A DNA stretch of 64,000 nt from the NCBI RefSeq assembly GCF_949628265.1, contig NC_088786.1, forward strand, positions 42,181,681 through 42,245,680, read 5' to 3'. This document shows, one piece after another, positions 1 to 12,395 of the stretch. The DNA comes from Cloeon dipterum. Its lineage: Eukaryota; Arthropoda; Insecta; Ephemeroptera; Baetidae. A program made the position numbers and the translations under genes. Below the pieces are notes generated by a model. It was not told where the DNA came from. It worked only from the letters and a program-made list of their open reading frames with translations, and made no database searches. Each line of letters starts with the position of its first letter. Position 1 is the stretch's first letter.

Positions 1-3000
1 CAAGAGTCACGCTATTCAGTGAACTTGGCACAAAACACTCATATTGGGCAGACACCAGAGCTCAAAATGTTTCAACAAGACATAAAATTCATTATCTCAA
101 AGTGAGTGTCACAAAGAAATTAATCGGAAAAATGTAGATAAGAGCAAACCTAGTTTACTCTCCACACAATCCAACAAAAAGTATATCAGTTTCTAATAGT
201 TAAATTTTTTAGGGCTAAAATCCCAGCAAAACCTTCTTCAAGCACTGATGGGTCTGGTAACGTGAGCAAAGTCTCAAATGAAATACAATCCGTCAACTTC
301 TCCTGGAAATCAGATGAAAGACAAGATATCAGGGGTCGTAGAGGTTTTATTTTATCAGTGGTCCGAAACAAACAAGTGCAAGAAATGACAAGAGCTCTTC
401 AGAACCTGGACTTCGAAGTTACAGACTGGATACTGAGTAGTAAATCCCTGGAGTTTTATTTAAAGACAGGTGAGCAGAAGCCAACGAAGGCGATAAATTA
501 GTTTGATTTAATTCTGGTATTACAGTATCTGAGTTGGAACCCGACGTGGGCTGCATTTTGACCTGCATATTTGGTCCTGTGTTTGAAAACGAACAGAAAG
601 AGGTTTGTGTACGTGTTGGCCAAGATGCTCGTCCAATCGCAGACATCCTCTACAGCTTGGTCGGCCCTAGAAACGACAAATTGATAGGAAAGCCGAAAAT
701 TCTGTTCGTTGTTAACGTGGAAGCACCGAAGACTGACAGTGTAAGCTCTATTCCAACTAATGCAAAAGATGAGATTAATTCATATCTTTTAAATTAGATT
801 TCTTTGGACGTGAAAGATTTACAAGTCTCTGCAACAAACCACAGTGGCTGGCTAGTTTTGATTTTAAAATATGAAGGTAAGTTCAGACAGAACGTGATTC
901 ATCAAAAGATGCGCATACTTAATTACTTCTTTCTCAGATTCATCAGAGAAGTTGATTGAACTACTTGGAAAGATCGGTGAGAAAAGCCTGCAAGAACTTC
1001 TGGAGCCTCTGCTAACTCGTGAGTCAAATAGAGAAAGTGCTGTTCTTCTCAATTCAACTTTGCAGTATATCTTAAAATTTCCGGTTTGGCCAAGAGCATT
1101 TGTAAAACCCGATTTCAAGCTGAAAACGACAAAAATCCCCTGTGACCAAATGGTTACTTTCGAAAATTCTAAGGAATATCCTATTGGGGAAAAGATCGAT
1201 TTTGATACATTATTCAAAATAGCAAAAAGATTGTTTGAGGAAAACAAAAAATCAATTGAGAGTCCACTTCAGGAAATGAGCCATGTTGAAAATTCAGAAA
1301 TATTAAGTGATATTGAAACTTCGATTACGTTGAATCCCGTCAGAGAATTAGAATCTTTATCTGCAGCTGAAAATTCTGCTGAAGCGAGCATTGTCTGGTT
1401 GTTTAATTCAGTTGCTGGAGCAGGCAAATCGACCGTTCTCAAAGAAATGGCGCACCAACTAACCAAACATGATGGAGGTTTTAAAGTACTGCTGATTCCT
1501 CTCAAAAAACATTATCGCTACTTATTTGACATGCCTGCAATGAACGTGAATGAAATCGAATTTCTCGTTAAGACAACTTGCAATTCTCTTGACGACATCA
1601 ACAACTGGATTAAGAAGAGAGAACTCATTGTTTTCCTCGACGGATTCGACGAATTGTGTCCAGATTTCAGAGAAAAAATCATAGATATTTTGATTGCATT
1701 AAATAAAGCAAGAGTCCCACTCTTTATCGGAACGAGGCCTCACGAAGTGCACCACATTCAAGAGAAGATAAAAAACTCGACGATAATTGAGATCGAACCC
1801 CTTGATGAAGCAAAGCAAATCGAGTTTCTGCGGAACGTGACCAGAAAGAATCAGCAACAAATCGACCATTTGATGAAAGTCTTCAAAGACCAAGACATTC
1901 TGGGAAACCCACTCTATCTCACTTTGTTGGCCGAGCACAAAGGTGATGGAAACCTGTATGAAATCTTTGACACAATGGTGCGGCACAAAGTAGAGATTTC
2001 TTTGAAGAGAGAAAATGGAGGCAAAGATGTTGGAGAAGAGAAGATTGAAAATTCATTGAAGTTCATTCAATTGGTGGCCTCTCGTTTTATGACAGGGGTG
2101 AAGATCGACCAAGGTAGTGTTACAAAGGATGAATTGGAGAAGATGAATGCTTTTGGAGTTGTGACATATTACAATGACACAGTAAATTTCACTCACCAAG
2201 TGTTTGCAGAATTTCTTACCGCGCAAAAATGTATATACGATTTGAAAAATCCAGTAGATGAAAGAGTGCCCTTGTTCAATGATGAACTGATGCAGTGCAG
2301 GAAGTTTGTCGACCTTTTCTTTTCCACAGAAATGGGGAAGGACACGTCGTACAAAGAAGCTTTTAAGGTTTTTGCAATATCAACCGATCCTTTGCAATTA
2401 GTTAAACAAACATGTCGAGAGAATTTGAGGCAAATGTTCAATTTACTCAACCCCGATCTCTCATTAAAAAATGAAGACGGAAAAAACGCTTTGCACTTCG
2501 CATTGAGGCATCTTGAAATGGCCAAGATGGTGCACAAAAAGAACAGCAAGCTATCGACCGAAATAACCAACAATGGAGAAAACTGTCTCCACTTGGCGAT
2601 TGATGACGAAGAATGCAGCGAGAAAGTGGCTCTTTGGATTATGCAAAACATTGAAGTGGACAAAAACGCTGAAACCAAAATTGGGGACACACCACTTTTG
2701 CTGGCTGGAAAAAGAAAAAAATGGGAAGTAGCGCAGCAGCTTGTATTGAAATACAAAGTTGAAGTTAACAAAATTGATTCAACGGGAAACACATTTTTGC
2801 ACTATGCTGTCCAGTCAAATAAATTGGATTTAGTGCGCGCACTTCTTGATAAGAGCTCAAATGTCAATTTAAAAAATAAAAAAGGAAACTCAGCCCTTCA
2901 CCTTGCTGCTGGGTGGAATAAAAACCCAGAAATCGTGAAAATATTACTTCAAAAAGGGGCCGAAGTTAATGCAAAAAACAATGATAACTGGACCGCACTA

Positions 3001-5853
3001 CATTATGCCGCTTCAAATAACCCAAATGTAGAAGTGATCCAAAAGCTGCTCGAAAACCGCGCCGACGTTGATTCACAAACTAAATTAGGAACTACAGCCC
3101 TTCACCTAGCTGCTCGGAATAATGAAACCCCAGAAATAGTTACAATTTTGATTCAAAATGGGGCCAAAATAAATGCAAAAGACAATGATAACTGGACCGC
3201 ACTACATAAAGCAGCTTCAAATAACCCAAATGTACAAGTGATCCAAAAGCTGCTCGAAAACGGCGCCGACGTTGATTCACAAACTAAATTAGGAACTACA
3301 GCCCTTCACCTAGCTGCTCCGGATAATAAAAACCCAGAAATAGTTACAATTTTGATTCAAAATGGGGCCAAAATAAATGCAAAAGACAATGATAACTGGA
3401 CCGCACTACATTTCGCCGCTTCATTCAACCCAAATGTAGAAGTGATCCAAAAGCTGCTCGAAAACCGCGCCGACGTTGATTCACAAACTAAATTAGGAAC
3501 TACAGCCCTTCACCTAGCTGCTCGGAAAAATGAAACCCCAGAAATAGTTACAATTTTGATTCAAAATGGGGCCAAAATAAATGCAAAAGACAATGATAAC
3601 TGGACCGCACTACATAAAGCAGCTTCAAATAACCCAAATGTACAAGTGATCCAAAAGCTACTCGAAAACGGCGCCGACGTTGATTCACAAACTAAATTAG
3701 GAACTAGAGCCCTTCACCTAGCTGCTTGGAATAATAAAAACCCAGAAATAGTTACAATTTTGATTCAAAATGGGGCCAAAATAAATGCAAAAGACAATGA
3801 TAACTGGACCGCACTACATTTCGCCGCTTCATTCAACCCAAATGTAGAAGTGATCCAAAAGCTGCTCGAAAACCGCGCCGACGTTGATTCACAAACTAAA
3901 TTAGGAACTACAGCCCTTCACCTAGCTGCTCGGAATAATGAAACCCCAGAAATAGTTACAATTTTGATTCAAAATGGGGCCAAAATAAATGCAAAAGACA
4001 ATGATAACTGGACCGCACTACATAAAGCAGCTTCAAATAACCCAAATGTACAAGTGATCCAAAAGCTGCTCGAAAACGGCGCCGACGTTGATTCACAAAC
4101 TAAATTAGGAACTACAGCCCTTCACCTAGCTGCTCCGGATAATAAAAACCCAGAAATAGTTACAATTTTGATTCAAAATGGGGCCAAAATAAATGCAAAA
4201 GACAATGATAACTGGACCGCACTACATTTCGCCGCTTCATTCAACCCAAATGTAGAAGTGATCCAAAAGCTGCTCGAAAACCGCGCCGACGTTGATTCAC
4301 AAACTAAATTAGGAACTACAGCCCTTCACCTAGCTGCTCGGAAAAATGAAACCCCAGAAATAGTTACAATTTTGATTCAAAATGGGGCCAAAATAAATGC
4401 AAAAGACAATGATAACTGGACCGCACTACATAAAGCAGCTTCAAATAACCCAAATGTACAAGTGATCCAAAAGCTACTCGAAAACGGCGCCGACGTTGAT
4501 TCACAAACTAAATTAAGAACTAGAGCCCTTCACCTAGCTGCTTGGAATAATAAAAACCCAGAAATAGTTACAATTTTGATTCAAAATGGGGCCAAAATAA
4601 ATGCAAAAGACAATGATAACTGGACCGCACTACATTTCGCCGCTTCATTCAACCCAAATGTAGAAGTGATCCAAAAGCTGCTCGAAAACCGCGCCGACGT
4701 TGATTCACAAACTAAATTAGGAACTACAGCCCTTCACCTAGCTGCTCGGAATAATGAAACCCCAGAAATAGTTACAATTTTGATTCAAAATGGGGCCAAA
4801 ATAAATGCAAAAGACAATGATAACTGGACCGCACTACATAAAGCAGCTTCAAATAACCCAAATGTACAAGTGATCCAAAAGCTGCTCGAAAACGGCGCCG
4901 ACGTTGATTCACAAACTAAATTAGGAACTACAGCCCTTCACCTAGCTGCTTGGAATAATAAAAACCCAGAAATAGTTACAATTTTGATTCAAAATGGGGC
5001 CAAAATAAATGCAAAAGACAATGATAACTGGACCGCACTACATTTCGCTGCTTCATTCAACCCAAATGTAGAAGTGATCCAAAAGCTGCTCGAAAACCGC
5101 GCCGACGTTGATTCACAAACTAAATTAGGAACTACAGCCCTTCACCTAGCTGCTCGGAATAATGAAACCCCAGAAATAGTTACAATTTTGATTCAAAATG
5201 GGGCCAAAATAAATGCAAAAGACAATGATAACTGGACCGCACTACATAAAGCAGCTTCAAATAACCCAAATGTACAAGTGATCCAAAAGCTACTCGAAAA
5301 CGGCGCCGACGTTGATTCACAAACTAAATTAGGAACTAGAGCCCTTCACCTAGCTGCTTGGAATAATAAAAACCCAGAAATAGTTACAATTTTGATTCAA
5401 AATGGGGCCAAAATAAATGCAAAAGACAATGATAACTGGACCGCACTACATTTCGCCGCTTCATTCAACCCAAATGTAGAAGTGATCCAAAAGCTGCTCG
5501 AAAACCGCGCCGACGTTGATTCACAAACTAAATTAGGAACTACAGCCCTTCACCTAGCTGCTCGGAATAATGAAACCCCAGAAATAGTTAAAATTTTGAT
5601 TCAAAAAGGCGCCAAAATAAATACAAAAGACAATGACAAATGGACCGCACTGCATTTGGCTGCTAAATTAAACTCAAATCCCGAAGTGGTTCAAAAGCTG
5701 CTTGATCAAGGCGCGGATGTAAATGTAGAAAACGACTGCGGAGAAACTGCTTTATTTCTCGCCATAAAGCATAATCCAGTGAAAGAAGTGATTACGAAAT
5801 TGCGCGAGCATGGGGCCAAGGAAATCAATGACAAAAAATGTATCGTTTCATAA
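1..5853 (+). CDS. Caspase-NACHT-ankyrin receptor, copy 1 (5' end outside window)
   Basis: Visible exons are 1-101, 213-469, 526-740, 798-876 and 938-5853, all phase-consistent and matching copy 2 exon for exon. Exon 1-101 is the tail of a caspase p10 domain (GQTPELKMFQQD). Exons 213-876 encode a second caspase-like domain without catalytic residues. The last exon holds a NACHT ATPase: Walker A SVAGAGKST near 1411-1437, Walker B IVFLDGFDE near 1627, a sensor-like GTRP near 1732, an NPLYL motif, and the winged-helix motif NFTHQVFAEF near 2188. About 33 ankyrin repeats of mostly 34 residues then run to the stop TAA at 5851-5853. By family knowledge, NACHT proteins are nucleotide-switched oligomerising receptors and ankyrins are ligand or partner binders. 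An immune or cell-death role is inferred. The N-terminal half lies left of the window. No frame break is seen. Confidence 0.9.
2890..5650 (+). repeat. Homogenised tandem ankyrin-coding array, copy 1
   Basis: Thirteen occurrences of the TALHLAA start at exact 204-bp spacing from about 3091 to 5539. Each 204-bp unit codes two ankyrin repeats. Units alternate in a higher-order pattern (AAR.N..K then AAP/AAW.N..F), giving 408-bp blocks and a four-unit 816-bp block that appears twice (from about 3091 and about 3907). Neighbouring units are almost identical at the nucleotide level, including third positions, so the expansion or conversion is recent. Confidence 0.9.
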
Positions 5854-8800
5854 CCTCAAAACTCTTGAATTCTGATAAATTGAACCGACCGATATCACAC
5901 AAGTAATAACATGTCAATATACAGATGTATGTAAATGAGGAGTAGGGGATCCTGCTCAGGGAAGCATCATTCTGATTCTGAGTTTGTTACCTGACGACTC
6001 AGGAGCTATACAGCTCAGCTCGTTTTTTTTCATTCCTAACCCTGAATCCTAACTCGCTATCGGCAAGGGGAAACCGACCTGCGGTTTCCTCTGTACAGCC
6101 CGGCTGTTCGTCAAACTGTTTATCCGGTTGAGGCCGATTGCAAGAGTCCCTAACTTTAGTCCACGCGACCGGTCGACTTTTCCAAGTCGTCGTTGGAGTG
6201 CCCGCACGTTTTGCCTTTATTTGAATATTTCAAACCCTAATTTCCCTAGACTAGCCGTAGGCCGCTACGAAATCTTGATGAAAATTATTCTGATGTATCG
6301 TGAAGTTATTGGAAAGGCTTTCTGTTATTTATTATAATATATTTTGTTTTCTTAAAAGTTATACTCGTAGACTATATTATATGAGCTGTATCTGTAAATT
6401 ACGCCACAAAATTTTACGTGAGAATCGCACATTATTTGCAAACTTTATGCTGCAAGTCCTCGGTGCGGAGGCAAGTGGCCCTTGAGTGGTTTGGTCCCTG
6501 TTGCGGCCATATTATCCGTTCGTGGTGTTTTATTGGGACCTGGGTTTCAGCATTCGTGCAGTGCGCGCCCTTCCCGCTCCTCGGCCAGGGATAGAAACGA
6601 AAAAAATGTGTACTATAATATAACAAACACAATAACATTTTAATTGTTAAAATTAGTTAATCTATTTATGTAAGATTGAAGCATTGTTGGACATGTAAAA
6701 AAGGGTGCAAACTTATCTGTAGTATAATTCAAATATGTTTATAGCAATATATGTATTTCAAATGAAAAATCAGAGTGATCTACTGTTAGACCTAGATGTA
6801 GCATATTTAATATAATTAATGAGCATTTGATGTTATCATTTTGTTATTTTTTTTAATTAGATTAATTACGAATGTAAATATTATGGAATGAATGGGATAT
6901 AGAAATGTACAGGCATAATTAAAAATAAAACATTGTTTTCTGTAAAGAACGTTTTGACCTTTTTGCTTATCCGCTTATAAAGTGTATTAGTGTTCAAAAT
7001 TGTTGTGAGTACTCAAATTTGACCCTTTCGCGTGGGAGATTTTATCATTTTTGTTTTGGCTCAACTTATTAAGAATAAAAAAATATTATTTTCTTATTTA
7101 TATTTTTTATTTTGTTTTTCTCACCTTGAAAAATTACATAAAAAGCACGAAAGCCACGGAAGCAGTTGGACAGGCATGAAAAGTCATATCTTTTACAATT
7201 CAGCATTACAAAACTATAAAATAATTGGAATAAATTTTCATCGTCACCGAGAAGATCTAGCAAAATAAATTCTAGCAAGAAAACTTTCTCGCGTCCAAGT
7301 GGGAACTAAATTTTACACCAATTTTCCATGTTAACGTGAGTTTTTATAAAAATAGCGTGTCGTTTGGTTGTATCACAACTGCTGCATTTTATTTTTCAAT
7401 ATATTTCGCATAAATTTTGTTACTTCAGATGCGTGTCTTGAATATTATATTAAGTGTCTAAATTTGGAATAAAAATCACATTTTTTAACAGAGATTTTTA
7501 CCATATAGTTCAGGGAATGTTTCAAAAGTCAGGGTTTCTACGTTGCACTCAGGTCCAGGGCAATTTAGCTTCGAAGGAAATATGCATTTTTAGTTTTAAA
7601 TTTAACTTAAATTATTTTTAGACCAATTAAGACTCGGCCCGATCATAAATGTGGCAGGAGATAGAATTGTACGTGTTTTTTCCCTATCCTGATTAGAATT
7701 ACATTGAAAATCATAATTTTTGCTTGAATTAATTAGTTATTATTTTATTTCAACCATGATAACTGCCCAAAATTACGGAGTTTGAAAATTTTTCTGCCGA
7801 TAAGGGCAAGAGAGCAAAAATGGTTTGCTTATTTTTCTCCTTTTTTGGACCAAAGAATATTAAAATGAACAAAATAAAAGGGTAGTCAACTTACTGGTCC
7901 AGCGTTGATGAGATGCAAGCTCCAGACAGCCTCCAAAGTCCGACTCCAGTGCTGAGAAGGGAAAAGAGATGGATCCCAGGACCCAGGACACGTGACAGGT
8001 ACGTAATTCTCGCTTTTAATCCTGATCTAACTCGCAATATCCAGGGCGAAATCACAGAAAACCGCGCGGCTGCAACAGATTTACCGCCATTCCCTTGTTA
8101 CATTGTTAGAGTGCAATCAATTATTAAAAATTAAGATTAAATTACCATTAGCGCTTGAAATTTTGCAAATTTCAGCTGCAGAAACACTTCACAGTATTTT
8201 GGCCAGCTTCAAATTCACTATTAATGAAAATAACAAACCTCTCTTCTCATTATGACGAGAATAAAGCAAAAAATTTCGTTTTAACATCACTATTTCGCGC
8301 ACATGCATGCTAAAATAAAAAAAACATCTAAATCAAACCGAAAAAGATCGCAATACGAGAGCTGAAATATACGAAAGAATATGCGCAAAATAACTGGCTA
8401 TCAAATTTAAAGGATGATTTCTGCCTGGTTTAGATCGTGGCCAGGTGGCGCCTTTTAGCGAGACTGCGGGCCCTGGCTTCAGGGTCTGCTCGGAGAACCA
8501 GAAGACGATGAGCTCTTAATTGTGGATGGCGTCGCTATTCTGCGGTGAGTTTTTTTAATTTGGTTTCAATTTGCTTTATTTTGGCAAATGTAGGACCTTT
8601 TATTTCCAGTTTTCGGTTTATTGAAAGGCTGAAAATTGGTATGGACAGAGAAAAACACTCTGAGATTAAACTCTTAAGGTTTCAGACCTGTCAGGTTACT
8701 TTGAAAAATTTAATTCACAGTTGAAAATGGTGACAAATTAGTTTTTTCTGTTTCACGCGAACAAAATCAGCATTTTTAAACCCTCATAAGAGTGGCCCTG

Positions 8801-9168
8801 AAAAAATAGAGGTCTGAAATGTCGTAAGAAGGTAAAGCTTTACTCTGATATCATGTTAAAAAGAGTTTAAGCCAACTCGGTACTTTGATTTAATCAAAAT
8901 ATTAATTTGAAAAATGCAAAAAGTACTATTTAAATAAAAAATATTCTCGCAGCACAAACACGTACTTTCCACGGTCCTCCAGTCCAACCGGAATTTAATT
9001 TAAAAAATGAATAATGTTGAAAAATAAAAAGAGACTTCTCTAATATTTAAAATAAATTATATCAGAAAGAGTTTTTATAGTGATAATGACCAATGCAGAT
9101 AATTATTATCAAAATTAGACACAGCTATGAAGCTGAGTTTCATTTTGCACGATTTCGACTTTTAATCA
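5854..9168. repeat. 3' flank of copy 1, duplicated at 36674-40060; no gene
   Basis: This non-coding AT-rich stretch aligns almost end to end with 36674-40060 and differs by small indels and substitutions (roughly 90% identity by eye). A possible polyadenylation signal AATAAA lies near 6926. The last part (about 8420-9000) also resembles the unrecognised minus-strand gene region at 12.4-13.2 kb, including a decayed form of its VRVEDQGK exon near 8940-8995. I see no intact gene. The homology between the two copies ends near 9168 and 40060. Confidence 0.8.
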
Positions 9169-10735
9169 GCCCAAACTGTGGTAACCTTTCTCTCTGTAAC
9201 ACCACGAAAAATGTTATGCCTGGCTGTTTCCTGTAACTTACGGTGCACGCAGAGCCGGGAGGGCCGTCCGCCGCGCCGATCCTTCTCTATTTAAAACTCC
9301 ATCTGCTGCTGGACCAAGCCATTCTCAAAAGCCTCTCCTCAATATTACTAATTCTGCCTCGCTTATTATATTATTTGCTCTCTTTAATTATGCTTCTAAC
9401 AATAAACTCACTCTCCTTAAACTGTGATCCACTGAACTATATTATTCGACTAGGCCGATTAATAACGCCAACAGTTGGTCATATAATTATTACCAACTCG
9501 GCTGGTCATGCGCGGCAGCGAGTTGGAATAATTATGAGACTTTAGAAATATTAATTGCCTCACTCCTTGTGAGCAGTCCGAAATCCTTAGAATAAAATAT
9601 CTGCGTCTTGCTGGCCTGGCAAGAGCGCGCGACTCAATATTCTCAGCAACTTCTAATCTCAAATAAATAGACCAGTTTCTCCAAAAATTTGCAAACTGAT
9701 TGACAAATTAATCTCCTCTTTATTAATTGCGTTATTATCTTTGAATTCTCTGTATTTTATCAAATGGAAAAGTAGAAATAATTATACACAATTATTTATG
9801 ATGTGGTTTTATTGGAACGTAAGTGACTCTAACAATTATAAAAAGGCTTTCAATCGCGATATTTGCCATATTTACCGTTACGTTAACTATTAAAACGCAG
9901 ACGAGACTTTGTCAAAAATGCTTACTTATTACTGTGGCTGTACGCTAGGTGTTGCTCGGCAGAGATCGGAAAACCATCTCAGAGGAAGCCCAAATCCGAT
10001 ATGTCGGTGGAGAGGGTGCATTTGGCTGCCAGTTGTACGCGTCATCCAGTGGTTGGTTCAGACAAATCGTGCACTGAGTTAAACAGTGCTCGTCTCACGC
10101 TCAAAAGAATAAATGCCAATTCTATAAAATATACGGTGTTCTTGACTGTCGACATTGGCGCCTGGTCACGGCGCCTCTAAGGTCAGTAACAGGCCAAAAA
10201 GAGTGTCGCAACAGTATACAAGTACGCATACGCGAAAAAATGATTGCACAGTAAAAACATAAGTAGAACCAAGCGAATGCAATCACAAAACACCGCTAAT
10301 TTATGTTATTGCTCCGTTTACCATTAAATCATTGATAAATTTTTCTAGTTTGGCGAAAAATTTCCGTATTTTATGGCAGAAAAAACAATTCTCAGCTTAA
10401 AAGGTTAAATTAATTTAGAGAGAGAAATTATTCAAGAAACCCGAACCCTGGACCTGAATTGCGAGGAGAAATTCAGTCCAATTAGTCGAATATTTGAAAT
10501 TGCAATTGAGCATTTCATAAATTCAATATTTCACCCCTTCAGGTTTGGCATCCCTCTTTTGATACGTGATCAAAACAATATGCGTTTAATTTTTATAAAT
10601 TCATGGATTGTGCGCCTCGCTTACCCATTAGGAAATCTAGACTAGGATTAGGGGATTTTACCATTTTTTTCACTCTTGCAATGTGAAACTTGCATTCTAT
10701 AAATAAAAAATAATTTTATTTAATAATTGGATGAG
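9169..10735. other. Intergenic stretch, no gene seen
   Basis: AT-rich sequence without a convincing exon. There is one small hairpin near 9480-9535, where ATAATTATTACCAACTCG faces CGAGTTGGAATAATTAT. A pyrimidine-rich, more GC-rich block sits at about 9240-9330. The open frames here are short and do not join in phase. Confidence 0.5.
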
Positions 10736-10940
10736 TGTTCCTAAAGGTGGTGTCGTCAGTGCAGCTGGAGGTGCTCACCTGGCCCTTGCGCCAAAGGTAC
10801 GACTTCCGGCCGCTCAACGCTCGACACCGACGTCTCGGACGACGAGGTGGAGTCGCGGTGGACGCGGCGCTGCCGCAACGACTCCAACTCCTGCTCCACC
10901 TCCGAGTCGCTGACCAGGTTTTCCGACTCCTCGAGTTCTT
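10736..10940 (-). pseudogene. Decayed copy of exon 4 of the 12.4-13.8 kb gene
   Basis: On the minus strand one frame reads an acidic, Gln/Glu-rich segment ending in HRDSTSSSETSVSS. A different frame continues into KGQVSTSSCTDDTTFR. Both pieces match the single open frame of the exon at 12396-12622 (HRDSNSSSSETSVS, then KGRVRTSSHTDETTFR). The frame change between them marks this as a broken duplicate exon, unless an unrecognised splice joins them. The GC-rich base composition contrasts with the flanks. Another weakly similar remnant with DTTF lies near 12065-12160. Confidence 0.5.
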
Positions 10941-12395
10941 CACTCGCTGGCAGATTATCAACACGTGTTTGCGCAATGCCGGTTGCATTAACTTGAGTGA
11001 AGCGTATGAATAAAAAATCGAATAAATCATTTCAACGCCTGCAAAACCTGTTTTTAGCGCAAGAATAAAAAGCGCGTAATTTTACCCTGTGGCTGGGGAG
11101 ACATCCAATTTTGAGCTCGATCACACATTGATTTGCCGTACATTTTCCAATCACTTTGGAATTTTACTGTTCAATAAATCAGAGCATTTTTTGCATCTTC
11201 AGAAATAAAATAAACGATAAAATTTAAGCATCGCAGAGAAACCAAGCACAGAATAATGCAGTAAATTCATTTCTATTTTGCTGATTAATGTGCCTTTTAT
11301 GTTATTCGACGGATTTGGTGTTGGCAGGCCACTCAATTTTAAAATATATTCAAATCACCACAAATTTTACAAAAACTTCAAACACGGTTCTTTAGGTCTT
11401 GCCAGCAAAATAATAAATTTATGGAATTTATCACGATCGATTTCGGACAAGTGCCTAAATTTATTAAATTTAATTGCAGGTTAAATTTTTATCTTAAAAA
11501 TGCTTCTTCGTGCTGATGTTAACAAAACTTACCTATTGTTATTTTTAATTAATTACTTTAAAGATTTAAAGCCATTTTAAATAAAATAAATGAAATTTTA
11601 GCTTTAAAATAAGTTTAATCTTCATCATTAATTTATGCAGAAGTTTCAACTAATTCAGTCTGAGACCAGTGTGTCGATTTTCAGGTGATTTTTAGGTTGT
11701 GGCTCCACCTTTTGTGGCAGAAAGAAGACTTGCACTTCCTCCACTCGAGTGCTGGTTCGATTTCTCCTGGTATAAACTTTGCAAAAAGATAAAAGACTCA
11801 TTCGTGCAGGGATTCTCCAAATTTTAATACCAAATACTACGAATTCTTGGCAAAAATGTCTTAACTGTAGTTAATTTGCAAAAGCGGTTGCAGCGAGAGG
11901 CAGTGTTGAAGCAGCGCAGGCGAGATGTTTTTAATTTTTTCATATAATTTAAATGAATAGTGGGTTGAAAAGAAAGAAAAGTCGACATTTTGGTCCATCA
12001 ACGCAGTGAATTTATTTTTGAGTGGTGGATTAGGGGTGGGAAGGGATGAATCACAGAAAATGCTAGACGTTGGTTAGGAAGGTGGTGTCCCTCTGGTGAG
12101 GCGACGCGGCACTCGGCCTCGCTCGGCGCTCACGTTGCGGCGCGAGTCGGAGAAGCGGCCCGATGCTCACTTCGACGCCTCAAAACTGCAACACGAGTCC
12201 AAAATTCAGAGCGAAACCACCCAGAAATCAGGCGGGGACAAAAATGACGTTAAAATCCAATCTTGGCACAGGTTATTCAAAGGTTGGTGTTTTTGAAGCA
12301 ATATTTCTTTTTTAAAAAAAAATAGAAAAAATTCTTATCAGTTTACAAACTTGGTTGGAAACCTTTTAGCTTGAAGTGACTTTGGATGAGCATAC
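10941..12395. other. Intergenic stretch with one weak exon remnant
   Basis: Mostly AT-rich sequence without a gene I can support. A GC-rich remnant near 12065-12160 (minus strand, ending near a DTTF motif) resembles the exon at 12396-12622 but is short and not clearly open. Confidence 0.4.

Noticed and set aside
2890-5650. Regular direct repeats that could suggest a CRISPR array or satellite
   Set aside because: They are in-frame ankyrin codons within a long open exon, and the unit length (102 or 204 bp) matches 34-residue ankyrins.
7913-8134. Possible exon with donor-like GTACGTAA near 8000, also present near 38860
   Set aside because: Only one plausible splice site. The two copies differ in frame downstream, and no partner exon was found.
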